From assembly GCF_963360655.1 (NCBI RefSeq), contig NZ_OY725717.1, positions 1 to 64,000 of the forward strand: a stretch of 64,000 nt of DNA, in the 5' to 3' direction. Shown here piece by piece: positions 33,525-43,256 of this stretch (its first letter is position 1; each line of letters starts with the position of its first letter). Position numbers and translations under genes: made by a program. This stretch comes from Collinsella aerofaciens. Lineage in GTDB: Bacteria > Actinomycetota > Coriobacteriia > Coriobacteriales > Coriobacteriaceae. Under the pieces are notes generated by a model. It had not been told where the DNA came from, did no database searches, and worked only from the letters and a program-made list of their open reading frames with translations.

Positions 33525-34228
33525 TGCAAAAACGCATCACCATCTTTGATACCGTCCGCGGGTTTACGATGATTTCTATGGCAGGATTTCACGCTTGCTA
33601 TGATCTCGCCTACCTGTACGGCTGGGATATGCCCTGGTTTACCCAGTCAGTCTTTCAAGACATCTGGCGCGCCAGCATCAGCTGGGTATTTTTGTTTATC
33701 GCGGGTTGGATGTGCACCCTTTCGCGCAACAATATCAAACGTACCGCCAAATACGCCTTAGCAGCACTCGTCGTCTGGTTGGCAACAACACTTGTCTCAG
33801 TCGACGATTCGGTTAATTTTGGCATCATCTACTGCATGGCCGCATGCACCGGCATCGTGGCGTTGACCGATCCCGTCCTTAAGCAGATAACGGCGAGATG
33901 GGGCATGCCCCTATGCCTTGTGTTGTTCGCCCTCACCTGGAGCATCCCCAAAACGATCTACCCTGTCCCTTACCTGGCGTGGCTGGGATTTCCGAGCCCT
34001 GGGTTTGTCTCAGGTGATTACTACCCCATCATCCCGTTTATCTTTATGTATCTTGCAGGATACTTCGCCGCACACATAGCGCAGGGAATCGATAAGACCG
34101 TCCCTAGCTGGGCCTACGCCAACCCCCTGCCGGTGCTCGCCGGCCTTGGACGTCACGCACTCCCCTTTTATCTGCTGCATCAGCCCATCATTCTGGGCAT
34201 TTTGGAGCTCGTCTACTCGGTGCGATAA
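33524..34228 (+). CDS. DUF1624 (heparan-alpha-glucosaminide acetyltransferase-like) membrane protein
   Basis: A 234-aa integral membrane protein with about seven helices and the DUF1624 start pattern (RITIFDTVRGFTMISMAGFHACYDL). Some family members are acyltransferase-like, but a specific substrate is unknown. It shares one base with lexA and so may be co-expressed in the SOS response. Its 3' end overlaps convergent hflX by 16 bp. Confidence 0.88.
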   Translation: MQKRITIFDTVRGFTMISMAGFHACYDLAYLYGWDMPWFTQSVFQDIWRASISWVFLFIAGWMCTLSRNNIKRTAKYALAALVVWLATTLVSVDDSVNFGIIYCMAACTGIVALTDPVLKQITARWGMPLCLVLFALTWSIPKTIYPVPYLAWLGFPSPGFVSGDYYPIIPFIFMYLAGYFAAHIAQGIDKTVPSWAYANPLPVLAGLGRHALPFYLLHQPIILGILELVYSVR

Positions 34229-35502
34229 CGCTCGAGCCGCGGTGCAATACGAGCCGGCAACTTCGCCACAATGCGAACGCCGTCCTCGAGATATTCCTCA
34301 TGCAGAAGGGTTCCCTGCTCATGCACCAGCGTGATGAGAGCGCCCTCGCGATACGGAATATCAGCGGAGAGCAACACATCGGTGGCAGCTGCCTCGCGAG
34401 CAATGCGATCGACGAGATCGTCGAGCCCCTCGCCCGTTTGGGCCGAGAACAGAACGGCTTCCGGATAGCGACGACGGAAACTCAATCGATCAACGCTATC
34501 GAGAAGATCGATTTTATTGAATACGGTCAGCGTTAAACGCTCTCCGGCGCCGATCTCATCAAGCACGCGGTCGACAGCCTCCAGCTGCCGCTCATAGTCC
34601 TCGTCAGACGCATCTACGACTTTGAGAATTAGATCGGCACCCAAAACCTCGGACAGCGTCGATTTAAAGGCATCGACCAGACCATGGGGCAGCTTTTGAA
34701 TAAAGCCGACGGTATCGGTAATCGTCATGCCGCGACCGCCGGGCAGACGATACGAACGCGTCGTCGGGTCGAGCGTAGCAAACAGCTTGTCCTGCGAAAG
34801 TACCGTAGAGCCGGTCAGACGATTGAGCAACGTCGATTTACCGGCATTGGTATAACCGGCTAACGCGACGCGAAACGCCGGTGACTCAATGCGGCTCTTG
34901 GATTGAACATCGCGACGCTGTTCAACCTGCTTGAGCTCACGACGAAGCGCAGCGATCTTATTACGAATGAGGCGACGGTCGACCTCGAGCTGACTTTCGC
35001 CCTGACCAAAACGTGAGCCGATGCCGCCGCGCGTCTGCTCCTTGGCAAGATGGCTCCACATGCCACGCAGGCGAGGCAACAAATATTGAAGCTGTGCCAG
35101 CTGTACCTGCAGGCGTCCCTCACGCGTCTGAGCATGCAGGCCAAAGATATCCAGGATCAGTGCCGTACGATCGATAATCTTTACCGGCTCGCCCACGGCT
35201 TTCTCCAAATAGGATTGCTGCGAGGGGGTCAGGTCGTCGTCAAAAATAACGACATCGGCATCCATGCGATGCACCAGGCCGCACAGCTCTTCAACCTTAC
35301 CGGAACCGATAAACGATTTAGGATACGGCTTTACCAAACGCTGCGACAAGCGTGCCACGCACCGGGCACCAGCTGTGTGGGCAAGACGCTCCAGCTCATC
35401 AAGCGAGCGATCGAGCGGCCATGCATTGTCGCGCCACTCAACACCAACTAAAATGGCACGCTCGGGCTCGGGTGCCGTGGGAACAAGGGGGAAACGGGCC
35501 AT
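34213..35502 (-). CDS. hflX: GTPase HflX
   Basis: Ribosome-associated GTPase that splits stalled or hibernating ribosomes. The 429-aa protein has an N-terminal HflX domain, a coiled segment with the GGIGSRFGQGESQLEVDRR pattern, and a G domain with GYTNAGKST (about residue 216), DTVGFIQKLP and NKID. It starts in a one-base overlap with miaA (TAATG) and is the last gene of the rny-to-hflX unit. Confidence 0.97.
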   Translation of the reverse strand: MARFPLVPTAPEPERAILVGVEWRDNAWPLDRSLDELERLAHTAGARCVARLSQRLVKPYPKSFIGSGKVEELCGLVHRMDADVVIFDDDLTPSQQSYLEKAVGEPVKIIDRTALILDIFGLHAQTREGRLQVQLAQLQYLLPRLRGMWSHLAKEQTRGGIGSRFGQGESQLEVDRRLIRNKIAALRRELKQVEQRRDVQSKSRIESPAFRVALAGYTNAGKSTLLNRLTGSTVLSQDKLFATLDPTTRSYRLPGGRGMTITDTVGFIQKLPHGLVDAFKSTLSEVLGADLILKVVDASDEDYERQLEAVDRVLDEIGAGERLTLTVFNKIDLLDSVDRLSFRRRYPEAVLFSAQTGEGLDDLVDRIAREAAATDVLLSADIPYREGALITLVHEQGTLLHEEYLEDGVRIVAKLPARIAPRLERYRTE

Positions 35503-36440
35503 TAGGCAGCCTCAATACGATGCAGGATATCCTCAACGACCTCATCGATCGTACATTCATCCATATCAAACCACACGATACGGTCATCGCGCTTAAACCA
35601 CGAAAGCTGACGCTTGGCATAACGACGCGAACGCATCTTAATGAGTTCGCGAGCCTCATCCATGCTCATCACGCCATTGAAAGCATCAATGATCTCTTTA
35701 TAGCCAATTGCCTGCATCGACGTCAGGGCATCTCCCAGCCCCTGGGCCATAAGACCGCGGACCTCATCGACAAGACCCTGCTCAAACATCAGATCGACGC
35801 GCAGATTAATGCGCTCGTAGAGCACCTCGCGATTGCGCGTCAGACCAAACCACAGAGCATGATAATGCTCGCGCGGAACACTAAACTGAGACTTTTGCTG
35901 CGCGTAGGACACTCCATCATCGTGCATTTCGAGCGCGCGAATCACGCGACGAACATTATGGGGGTGGATGACCGCAGCGGACTCGGGGTCACGCTCGGCA
36001 AGCAGCGCGTGCAGCGCTTCCTCGCCTATGCGCTCGGCAAGTTCCTGATACCCCGCGCGACGATCGTCCTCAAGCTCGCCCGAGGGAAAATCCATCTCAT
36101 CAAGGGCAGCCTTAAGATACAGCCCCGTACCTCCGCAAAAAACCGGCAGGCAACCCGAACCAAGGAGACGTTCAACATGCGCGCGAGCGTCAGCCTGATA
36201 AAGCGCAGCAGAATATGCCACACCCGGCTCTACAATGTCGACGAGACGCAGCGGCGCCGTACACTCATTGGGCGCCATCTTTGCGGTGCCGATGTCCATG
36301 CCGCGATAGATTTGCATCGCATCGCACGACAGCACTTCGGACGAAAGACGAGCGGCCAAACGGTCGGCAACATCACTCTTACCAACCGCCGTCGGACCGA
36401 CGATCGCAACGGCGGAAAGACCTGCCCCGGGAGAAACCAT
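35502..36440 (-). CDS. miaA: tRNA dimethylallyltransferase
   Basis: Adds the isopentenyl group to A37 of tRNAs reading U-starting codons, the substrate for MiaB. The 312-aa protein has the P-loop GPTAVGKSDVA, DAMQIYRGMDIGTAK and FCGGTGLYLKAAL signatures. One-base overlaps with miaB upstream and hflX downstream support tight coupling. The DMAPP donor is supplied by the IspH pathway, also in this window. Confidence 0.97.
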   Translation of the reverse strand: MVSPGAGLSAVAIVGPTAVGKSDVADRLAARLSSEVLSCDAMQIYRGMDIGTAKMAPNECTAPLRLVDIVEPGVAYSAALYQADARAHVERLLGSGCLPVFCGGTGLYLKAALDEMDFPSGELEDDRRAGYQELAERIGEEALHALLAERDPESAAVIHPHNVRRVIRALEMHDDGVSYAQQKSQFSVPREHYHALWFGLTRNREVLYERINLRVDLMFEQGLVDEVRGLMAQGLGDALTSMQAIGYKEIIDAFNGVMSMDEARELIKMRSRRYAKRQLSWFKRDDRIVWFDMDECTIDEVVEDILHRIEAA

Positions 36441-37816
36441 TAGCGCGGCTCGCCCACAACGGAGCCGGACAAATACCAGGTCTTGGCAACGTCAACGTCA
36501 ACATCAACGATCTTGCCAACAAGCTGATCGATGCTGTAACCCTCGGGAATAGGCGCATGCACGGTCTGATTCTTGGGACTCTTGCCCAGCAGGACCGCGT
36601 CGTTCTTTTTACTCGTTCCCTCAATGAGCGCCGGCACCACAGTATGAAGCTCGCCCTGGTTATACTCGTGTGCCGTGGTCTCGATAACCTTAACCAGGCG
36701 GTTGAAACGCTCGAGAATAACCTCATGCGGCGTAGGATCGTCAATCTCGGCGGCCGGGGTACCGGCGCGCTTGGAATAGATGAAGGTATAGGCCTGAGCA
36801 TAGCGGACCGTCTCAGCAAGTGAGAGCGTCTGCTCAAAGTCTTCTTCAGTCTCGCCCGGGAAGCCAACGATAATGTCGGTCGAGAGCGCGATGTCGGGCA
36901 TGCGGTTGCGAATGCGATCGACAAGGCCAAGATAGTCCTCGCGTGTATAACGGCGATTCATCTCTTTGAGGATCCGTGTCGAGCCCGACTGAACTGCCAG
37001 GTGCAGCTGCGGCATAACGGCAGGCGTCTCTGCCATAGCGTCGATAGTCTCGGGCAACAGGTCTTTGGGGTGCGAGGAAGTAAAGAAAATACGCTCTACA
37101 CCCGTATCGCCCACGGCACGCAAAAGGTCGGCAAAGCGCGGCTTGCCAAACAGATCGCGACCATAGGAGTTGACGTTTTGACCCAGAAGCGTGACCTCAC
37201 GCACGCCCTGGCGCACTAGACCGGTGACCTCGTCGACAATCTCCTCGAAAGGGCGGCTCTTTTCGCGACCGCGCACATACGGCACGATGCAATAGGTGCA
37301 GAAATTATTGCAGCCTGTCATGATGGGCACCCAGGCGTGATACTGGGTCTCGCGATGCCACGGCATGCTCATGGCATCCGTATCCTCATGCTCGTTGGTG
37401 CGGATATGACGCTTACCATCAAGGAACGCCTCGGCAATGAGCTCGGCCACATGTGCGATGGAATGCGTGCCAAAGATAACATTGACGTTATCGACGTTGG
37501 TGAGCAGGCCCTCACCATCACGCTGCGCGATACAGCCACCCACGGCAACCACGCGCTTGCCCGAAGGCGAAGGCGGCAGGCTTTTGCAGGAATTGCACTG
37601 ACCGTACAGGCGAGTATCGGCGGCCTCGCGCACGCAGCATGTCATGAAGACAACGATATCGGCATGCTCGGGATCGAGCGCCATGAGACAGCCATACGAA
37701 TCAAGCAGACCGCTCACGCGCTCGGAATCGTGCTGATTCATCTGGCAGCCAAAGGTGCGGATAAAGTAGGTTTTACCGGCAAGAATATCGCGTACGGAAC
37801 GCTGGTCCATGTGCAT
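36440..37816 (-). CDS. miaB: tRNA-2-methylthio-N6-dimethylallyladenosine synthase
   Basis: Radical SAM methylthiotransferase that thiomethylates i6A37 made by MiaA. The 458-aa protein has an N-terminal UPF0004 domain (FGCQMNQHDSERV) with its three cluster Cys, the radical SAM motif CNNFCTYC, and a C-terminal TRAM domain. ATG 37816 has AGGA upstream; an in-frame extension to 38005 would overlap spoVS and is rejected. Confidence 0.97.
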   Translation of the reverse strand: MHMDQRSVRDILAGKTYFIRTFGCQMNQHDSERVSGLLDSYGCLMALDPEHADIVVFMTCCVREAADTRLYGQCNSCKSLPPSPSGKRVVAVGGCIAQRDGEGLLTNVDNVNVIFGTHSIAHVAELIAEAFLDGKRHIRTNEHEDTDAMSMPWHRETQYHAWVPIMTGCNNFCTYCIVPYVRGREKSRPFEEIVDEVTGLVRQGVREVTLLGQNVNSYGRDLFGKPRFADLLRAVGDTGVERIFFTSSHPKDLLPETIDAMAETPAVMPQLHLAVQSGSTRILKEMNRRYTREDYLGLVDRIRNRMPDIALSTDIIVGFPGETEEDFEQTLSLAETVRYAQAYTFIYSKRAGTPAAEIDDPTPHEVILERFNRLVKVIETTAHEYNQGELHTVVPALIEGTSKKNDAVLLGKSPKNQTVHAPIPEGYSIDQLVGKIVDVDVDVAKTWYLSGSVVGEPR

Positions 37817-37859
37817 AAGTCCTAACGATGGAAGGGAGGCGAATCGAGGCAAGCAGAAG

Positions 37860-38177
37860 CTATGCCACTGGCTTAACATCATCCATGACGACGTTATCCA
37901 TAGCAGCTCGATTGATCTGGTGAACGTAGATAGAAAGGCGGATGGCCGTGCGCGACTCCCCGTTAATGAGGATGTCGGAGAACACGGGCGCACAGGAAAT
38001 ATCAAAACCGGTTGGAATCAAAAAACCGCGCGCGATAGCCACGGCCTTAATGGCCTGGTTGACAGCACCAGCGCCGACACACTGGATGTTGACGGGTACA
38101 CCATCCTTGACCATGCCGGCGATGGCGCCGGCAACGGACGCGGGCGATGATTTGCTTGATACCTTCAGGCAATCCAT
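37860..38177 (-). CDS. spoVS: Stage V sporulation protein S (SpoVS/Alba-like)
   Basis: A 105-aa SpoVS protein: LKVSSKSSPASVAGAIAG at the start and NIQCVGAGAVNQAIKAVAIARG in the middle are strongly conserved. The fold is Alba-like and probably binds nucleic acid. It is found in both sporulating and non-sporulating bacteria; no sporulation genes are seen here. AGGAG precedes the ATG. Placement between rny and miaB matches Firmicutes, hinting at a link to RNA metabolism. Confidence 0.95.
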   Translation of the reverse strand: MDCLKVSSKSSPASVAGAIAGMVKDGVPVNIQCVGAGAVNQAIKAVAIARGFLIPTGFDISCAPVFSDILINGESRTAIRLSIYVHQINRAAMDNVVMDDVKPVA

Positions 38178-38251
38178 GAAGAAACTCCTGCGTTTAAAAG
38201 TACGTTTTAACTGCAATAACTGTATCGTACCGAGTGGACTCGGTAAAGGCA

Positions 38252-39337
38252 CTATTCCTCTTTGGCAAGATCGAAGGTCACAGTGATTCGATCACGCGAA
38301 ACACGAATCTTTGGGTCACCGCAAAGGTTGAGATAGTACCGGGCGGCAAGGTCATTAAAGTCACGCTCCACGGCACGCGAAAACTGTGCCATGTCATCCT
38401 TGGCAATACGTAGCCCGCGTCGATCCTTCGCGAGATCGACAGGAGCCGGCGCATGCGAGGACGAATCACGCTCACGCAGCAGACGCGCGGTCACACCGCG
38501 AACGGGCTTAATCTGCCCTGCCAAAATGCGATGGGCCGTGCGCTCGGACATCTCAAGACCCAAACCCGAACAGATACGGATAAAGTCCTCGGCATCAGAG
38601 GCAAGGCCTAAACGGTCGACAACCGGAAGCTCGCTCTCGTCGTCAATGAACAGGAGACGAGACGTATCGAGCCGACTTGTCGCCTGAGCATAAAGGGTCG
38701 CGGCAATCTCAGACGGAGAACCAAGATAGACATCGCAACCACGCAGTTCCTCGAGCGCAAACTCACAGGCAGCGCGAATAATATTATGCGGGCCGCGAGC
38801 ACAGACATAACGTCCGTCCTCATCCTTGACGGCCTGGGGCCAGCTGGACTGATCGGCACGCTCGCTGAGGCGGTCGGCTGCAACGCTCACCTTAAAGGCT
38901 GAACCAAGATCGACGCCGGACGTGACCACACGGGCCTCGTCGGTGTTCTGCTTGATCGAAAACAATGCCATGCCACGACCGTGAACGCCCCAACGGTCCA
39001 TCTTCATGCTCTCAAGCTTGGAGGTAACGCGGGCATCGAAGATTCGCTCTTGCATATCCTGCGGAACGCCCGAACCGTTATCCAGAAAGACAAGCGTGCG
39101 AACGCCATCTTCCTTGGTCGTAGCGAGATAGACTTTGTCGGCGCCGGCATCGCGAGCATTACGGAGCATTTCGATGACGATATCCTCGACATGCTGAATG
39201 TCGTGCTTTGCCTGGCGCCGCTCGGCCTCCGAAACGCGGAGGCGGACATACCCCTCGCCAAGGTTCTCCTCGACGCGAAGGTTGCCCTCCCCCGACATCG
39301 ACGCGATAAATGAGATGAGCTCGTTCGCGTCGCTCAT
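38252..39337 (-). CDS. GHKL ATPase-domain protein (HATPase_c-like) of unknown role
   Basis: A 361-aa protein with an N-terminal GHKL ATP-binding fold: N-box VIEMLRNARDAGAD (about residues 52-65), G1 DNGSGVP (about 90) and G2 GVHGRGMALFS (about 118). The rest lacks kinase H-box, MutL or gyrase features. It starts 1 nt after the rny stop (TAAcATG), so it is probably translated with RNase Y and might modulate it or act on the same RNA; that is inference. I do not recognise a named family. Confidence 0.82.
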   Translation of the reverse strand: MSDANELISFIASMSGEGNLRVEENLGEGYVRLRVSEAERRQAKHDIQHVEDIVIEMLRNARDAGADKVYLATTKEDGVRTLVFLDNGSGVPQDMQERIFDARVTSKLESMKMDRWGVHGRGMALFSIKQNTDEARVVTSGVDLGSAFKVSVAADRLSERADQSSWPQAVKDEDGRYVCARGPHNIIRAACEFALEELRGCDVYLGSPSEIAATLYAQATSRLDTSRLLFIDDESELPVVDRLGLASDAEDFIRICSGLGLEMSERTAHRILAGQIKPVRGVTARLLRERDSSSHAPAPVDLAKDRRGLRIAKDDMAQFSRAVERDFNDLAARYYLNLCGDPKIRVSRDRITVTFDLAKEE

Positions 39338-39338
39338 G

Positions 39339-40895
39339 TTATTTAGCGATATCGACAGCGCGGCTCTCGCGAATCACGACGACGCGCACCTGACCGGGAT
39401 ACTCCATCTCTTCCTCGATCTGATGGGCGATATCGTGAGCCAGGACCGTGGACTGGGCATCGGAGATCTTGTCAGGCTGAACCATAACGTGGACCTCGCG
39501 ACCAGCCTGCATGGCATAGGTACGCTCGACGCCGTCATGGGAGTTGGCGATCTCCTCGAGCTTCTCAAGACGCTTGATGTAGTTCTCGGCAGACTCGCGA
39601 CGGGCACCGGGGCGAGAGGCAGAGACAGCATCGGCGGCCTGTACCAGGACATCGAGCACCGTGTTGGGGTCGACATCGGCATGGTGAGCCTCGATAGCGT
39701 GGACGATAACGGGCTTCTCGCCATAACGGCGGGCCAGCTCGGCGCCGATGACGGCATGCGGGCCCTCGACGTCATGGTCGATTGCCTTGCCCAAGTCGTG
39801 CAGCAGGCCGGCGCGCTTAGCGGTCACAACGTCCAGGCCAAGCTCGGAAGCCATCACGCCGCACAGATCAGAGACCTCGAGGGAGTGCTGAAGCACGTTC
39901 TGACCAAACGAGGTACGGTAGCGCAGGGCACCAAGGGTCTTGACGATCTCGGGGTGTAGGTCGTGGATGCCGGTATCGAAGGCAGCCTGCTCGCCAGCCT
40001 CGCGCACGCGCTGCTGAACCAGGTCGGCAGCCTTGTGATACATCTCCTCGATGCGAGCGGGGTGAATGCGGCCGTCAGCAATGAGGTTCTCGAGGGCTAC
40101 GCGGGCAGTCTCACGACGGACCGGGTCAAAGCTCGAAAGCACGACGGTCTCGGGCGTGTCGTCGATCACGAGGTTGACGCCGGAAACCTGCTCGAAGGTG
40201 CGGATGTTGCGACCCTCGCGGCCGATGATGCGGCCCTTGAGGTCATCGGAGGGAATGTGCACGGAGGTAACGGTGACCTCGGCGGTGTGGTCGGCGGCGC
40301 AGCGCTGAATCGCCATGGAGAGGATCTCCTGAGCGGTCTTGTGGCACTCTGCGCGAACCTGCTGCTCGGACTCGCGGATGATCGTGGCGGCCTCATGGGT
40401 AACCTCGCCACGGACCTTATCGAGCAGCTCCTTGTGGGCGTCCTCGCGGGTCAGGTCGGCGATGCGCTCGAGCTCGGAGGTCTGCTTGGCGCAAAGCTCC
40501 TCGAGCTCGCGGGAGCGCTTCTCGACCTGGCCGGCCTGGCTGGACAGCTGATGCTCGCGCTTGTCGAGAGCGTCGTTGCGGCGATCGAGGGATTCCTCGC
40601 GCTGCATCACGCGGTTCTCGAGCGTACGAATCTCGTTCTTACGCTGCTTGTCCTCGGCCTCTGCGGCCTGCTTGTTCTTGATGATCTCCTCTTTAGCCTC
40701 GAGCAGAGCCTCTTTTTTGAGGGTCTCGGCCTGACGCTTGGCATCACCGATCAGGGACTCAGCCTGTGCGTGTGCCGACTGGATTTTTTCGTCGGCCTCG
40801 TGAAGACTACCCTGCTTGGCGGTGCGCATGTAGGCAATGGCGGCGATGGCACCCAAAACGATGCCAACGAGCGCTGCGATGATAGGCATGCTCAC
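39339..40895 (-). CDS. rny: Ribonuclease Y
   Basis: Membrane-anchored endoribonuclease that starts mRNA decay. The 518-aa protein has an N-terminal TM helix (about residues 3-21), a long coiled coil to about residue 190, a KH domain (IIGREGRNIRTFEQVSGV) and an HD domain (HDLGKAIDHD). Length is normal. AAAGGAG precedes the ATG. With RNase J and PNPase in the window, the main Gram-positive-type decay enzymes are represented. Confidence 0.98.
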   Translation of the reverse strand: MSMPIIAALVGIVLGAIAAIAYMRTAKQGSLHEADEKIQSAHAQAESLIGDAKRQAETLKKEALLEAKEEIIKNKQAAEAEDKQRKNEIRTLENRVMQREESLDRRNDALDKREHQLSSQAGQVEKRSRELEELCAKQTSELERIADLTREDAHKELLDKVRGEVTHEAATIIRESEQQVRAECHKTAQEILSMAIQRCAADHTAEVTVTSVHIPSDDLKGRIIGREGRNIRTFEQVSGVNLVIDDTPETVVLSSFDPVRRETARVALENLIADGRIHPARIEEMYHKAADLVQQRVREAGEQAAFDTGIHDLHPEIVKTLGALRYRTSFGQNVLQHSLEVSDLCGVMASELGLDVVTAKRAGLLHDLGKAIDHDVEGPHAVIGAELARRYGEKPVIVHAIEAHHADVDPNTVLDVLVQAADAVSASRPGARRESAENYIKRLEKLEEIANSHDGVERTYAMQAGREVHVMVQPDKISDAQSTVLAHDIAHQIEEEMEYPGQVRVVVIRESRAVDIAK

Positions 40896-41055
40896 TCCTT
40901 TTTATGGATTCGTTACACAACAAAGCGAACCGTCCTTACGAACGGCTCGCGACATTTGAGTAATATGGGCGCAGCTTATGCGGGTCGGATACAGATAAAC
41001 ATATAAACAAACTCATCACAGATGAGCACATATCACAAAGCAAATGACAGTGTTT

Positions 41056-41084
41056 ATCGTACGTTGAACCACAACAACTGTCAA
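41056..41084 (-). promoter_or_regulatory. Strong promoter upstream of rny
   Basis: On the minus strand TTGACA (41079-41084) and TACGAT (41056-41061) are separated by exactly 17 bp. Transcription would give a leader of about 150 nt before rny, containing a hairpin at 40926-40951 (GCGA-CCGT with ACGG-TCGC, one mismatch). Confidence 0.75.
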
Positions 41085-41146
41085 ATAAATGGCCCCAGCA
41101 CGGCGGCTAAAACACGGTGAACGGCAGGGCCACAAAACGCATACGC

Positions 41147-41839
41147 CTAAACCGCACATTCCTCACGTTCGGCATCGAGACGTGCCTTAACGGCATCGGC
41201 GGCGATGTGATACGAGAAGCCCTTGCCCATCAAAAACCGAACCAGTTTTTCGAATCCGCGCGTCTCTGGAACACGCCGCTTGGCGAGCAGGGCTGACGCA
41301 CGCGCCAAATCGTCTTCGACGGCAAAATAATCCTCGGGATAACCGGGAATGTCGTCGAGCACGACATGACGGCGCTTGAGCTCGGTCTCGATTTTTCGCT
41401 GTCCCCAACCACGCCGCTTGCGTTCCTCGATAAAGTACGAGCAAAAGCGGTTCTCGTCTAAAAAGCGATACTCGGTGGCGCGCTCGACGGCGAAATCGAT
41501 CGCGGACTGTTGAAAGCCGTAGCGAGCCAGCTTGTCACGGACCTCACCCGTCGCATGGTCGCGGCGCGATAACATCTCGGTCACCATGGTAAGCGCACAT
41601 TTACGCTCGATGAGCTGCACCGCCTCACGAAAGTTGTCCCAATCACAGGGAAGATCGGGGCGGTTTTTGACATACAGCCGCGCGACCCGCACGGGAATCC
41701 AAATGGACCGCTCAAAACCGCCCTCAAGCTCACAATCGATATGTGCGCAAGGCTTTTTGGACGCATACCCGCTCGAGAACGAGGAGGCCGACTTCTTATC
41801 GGGAAAGACGACCGTAGCCTCGGTCACCGTATACGACAT
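41147..41839 (-). CDS. recX: Regulatory protein RecX
   Basis: Inhibits and remodels RecA filaments. The 230-aa protein carries the three-helix RecX repeats, including MLSRRDHATGEVRDKLARYGF and RFCSYFIEERKRRGWGQRKIETELKRR. It follows recA by 11 nt and is presumably on the same SOS-controlled transcript. The N-terminal 60 residues are a less conserved extension. Confidence 0.95.
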   Translation of the reverse strand: MSYTVTEATVVFPDKKSASSFSSGYASKKPCAHIDCELEGGFERSIWIPVRVARLYVKNRPDLPCDWDNFREAVQLIERKCALTMVTEMLSRRDHATGEVRDKLARYGFQQSAIDFAVERATEYRFLDENRFCSYFIEERKRRGWGQRKIETELKRRHVVLDDIPGYPEDYFAVEDDLARASALLAKRRVPETRGFEKLVRFLMGKGFSYHIAADAVKARLDAEREECAV

Positions 41840-41850
41840 GAGCGCAACCG

Positions 41851-42999
41851 CTACTCGTCATCATCATCGAGCATGGCGGAACCATCGATGGCATAAAGCT
41901 CGTCAAACTCCTCAGGCGCAGGCTGATCGGTCAACTCGACCTCGGACGGAGCATCGTCATCAAACTCAAGCCCGCAGGCGAGGCGGACCTTATGCTCAAT
42001 CTCGTCGGCGCAATCGGGGTGTTCGCGCAGGAACGCCTTGGCGGCCTCGCGACCGTTGCCGAGCTTGTCCTCGCCATAGGCAAACCAGGAGCCCATCTTC
42101 TTGCAGATGCCGCACTCGACAGCCATGTCCAGAATCGAGCCCTCCTTAGAGATGCCCGTGCCGTACATGATGTCGAACTCAGCAGAACGGAACGGAGCTG
42201 CCACCTTGTTCTTAACGACCTTGGCGCGCACGCGGTTACCGATAACCTCGTCCTTAAGCTTAATGCTGTCGATACGGCGAATGTCGATACGCACCGAAGA
42301 GAAGAACTTAAGGGCGCGGCCGCCCGTCGTGGTCTCGGGGTTGCCGAACATGACGCCGATCTTCTCACGCAGCTGGTTAATGAAGATGCACGTCGTGTTG
42401 GACTTGGACAGCGAGCCGGCGAGCTTGCGAAGCGCCTGGCTCATCAGGCGAGCTTGCAAGCCGACCGTGGTATCGCCGATTTCTCCCTCGATCTCGGCAC
42501 GCGGGGTCAGCGCGGCGACGGAGTCGACGACGATGGCATCGATGGCGCCGGAACGCACGAGCATGTCAACAATCTCGAGCGCCTGCTCGCCCGTATCGGG
42601 CTGGGAAATGAGCACCTCGTCGATATCCACGCCGATGCGCGCGGCATACGTGGGATCGAGCGCATGCTCGGCATCGATAAATGCCACGACGCCACCCATT
42701 GCCTGGGCCTCGGCCAAGATCTCGAGCGAAAGCGTCGTCTTACCGGAGGACTCGGGGCCGTAAATCTCGACGATACGGCCGCGCGGCACACCGCCGATAC
42801 CCAGCGCGGCATCGAGTGCCAGAGCGCCCGTAGGGATGGCCTCGACCTCGAGCTCGGGGCCACCGTCGCCGTACCTCATGATGGAACCCTGGCCGAATTT
42901 CTTCTCGATCTCGGCCTTGGTGGTGGCGATCATCTCATCGCGCTCTTTACCCGTCGTGCGAGCATGAACGGTACGTACGGGACCTGAATTCTTGGCCAT
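41851..42999 (-). CDS. recA: Recombinase RecA
   Basis: DNA strand-exchange ATPase that also triggers LexA self-cleavage. The 382-aa protein contains Walker [19 protein letters not shown]-type N-terminal segments (seen as [16 protein letters not shown]), the [20 protein letters not shown] loop 2 region and an acidic C-terminal tail. ATG 42999 follows GAGGAGG. Its promoter carries an SOS box. Confidence 0.99.
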   Translation of the reverse strand: MAKNSGPVRTVHARTTGKERDEMIATTKAEIEKKFGQGSIMRYGDGGPELEVEAIPTGALALDAALGIGGVPRGRIVEIYGPESSGKTTLSLEILAEAQAMGGVVAFIDAEHALDPTYAARIGVDIDEVLISQPDTGEQALEIVDMLVRSGAIDAIVVDSVAALTPRAEIEGEIGDTTVGLQARLMSQALRKLAGSLSKSNTTCIFINQLREKIGVMFGNPETTTGGRALKFFSSVRIDIRRIDSIKLKDEVIGNRVRAKVVKNKVAAPFRSAEFDIMYGTGISKEGSILDMAVECGICKKMGSWFAYGEDKLGNGREAAKAFLREHPDCADEIEHKVRLACGLEFDDDAPSEVELTDQPAPEEFDELYAIDGSAMLDDDDE

Positions 43000-43029
43000 G
43001 AATAGCCCTCCTCTTAACAACCTGCATCG

Positions 43030-43058
43030 ATAATAAACGAACGGCTGTTCGTGGTCAA
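43030..43058 (-). promoter_or_regulatory. recA promoter with SOS box in the spacer
   Basis: On the minus strand TTGACC (43053-43058) and TATTAT (43030-43035) are 17 bp apart. The spacer contains a perfect SOS box, CGAACAGCCGTTCG (43038-43051), so LexA binding would block polymerase directly. Confidence 0.92.
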
Positions 43059-43225
43059 CCGTTCAGATAAATCATATGCAGCCGACCTTTCCAAAACCCA
43101 ACCAAACGCCGACCAAACACTGGCCAAAAACTTGACCGCAGGCGAACCAAGAAAATCATGGCGAGGAAAAATACGACAACTACCTGCACAAAGATAAAAT
43201 TCGCCGGAGGTCCCTATCTCCACAA

Positions 43226-43249
43226 TTAAGGGGCCCGGAGGCCCCTTAA
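43226..43249. terminator. GC-rich hairpin after cinA (possible terminator)
   Basis: TTAAGGGGCC (43226-43235) pairs with GGCCCCTTAA (43240-43249) around a 4-nt loop, 8 bp beyond the cinA stop. The T-run on the minus strand is poor, so efficiency is uncertain. Confidence 0.55.
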
Positions 43250-43256
43250 AACACGT

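Noticed and set aside
37817-38005. An N-terminal extension of MiaB
   Set aside because: It overlaps spoVS and adds non-homologous residues; ATG 37816 has a ribosome site.
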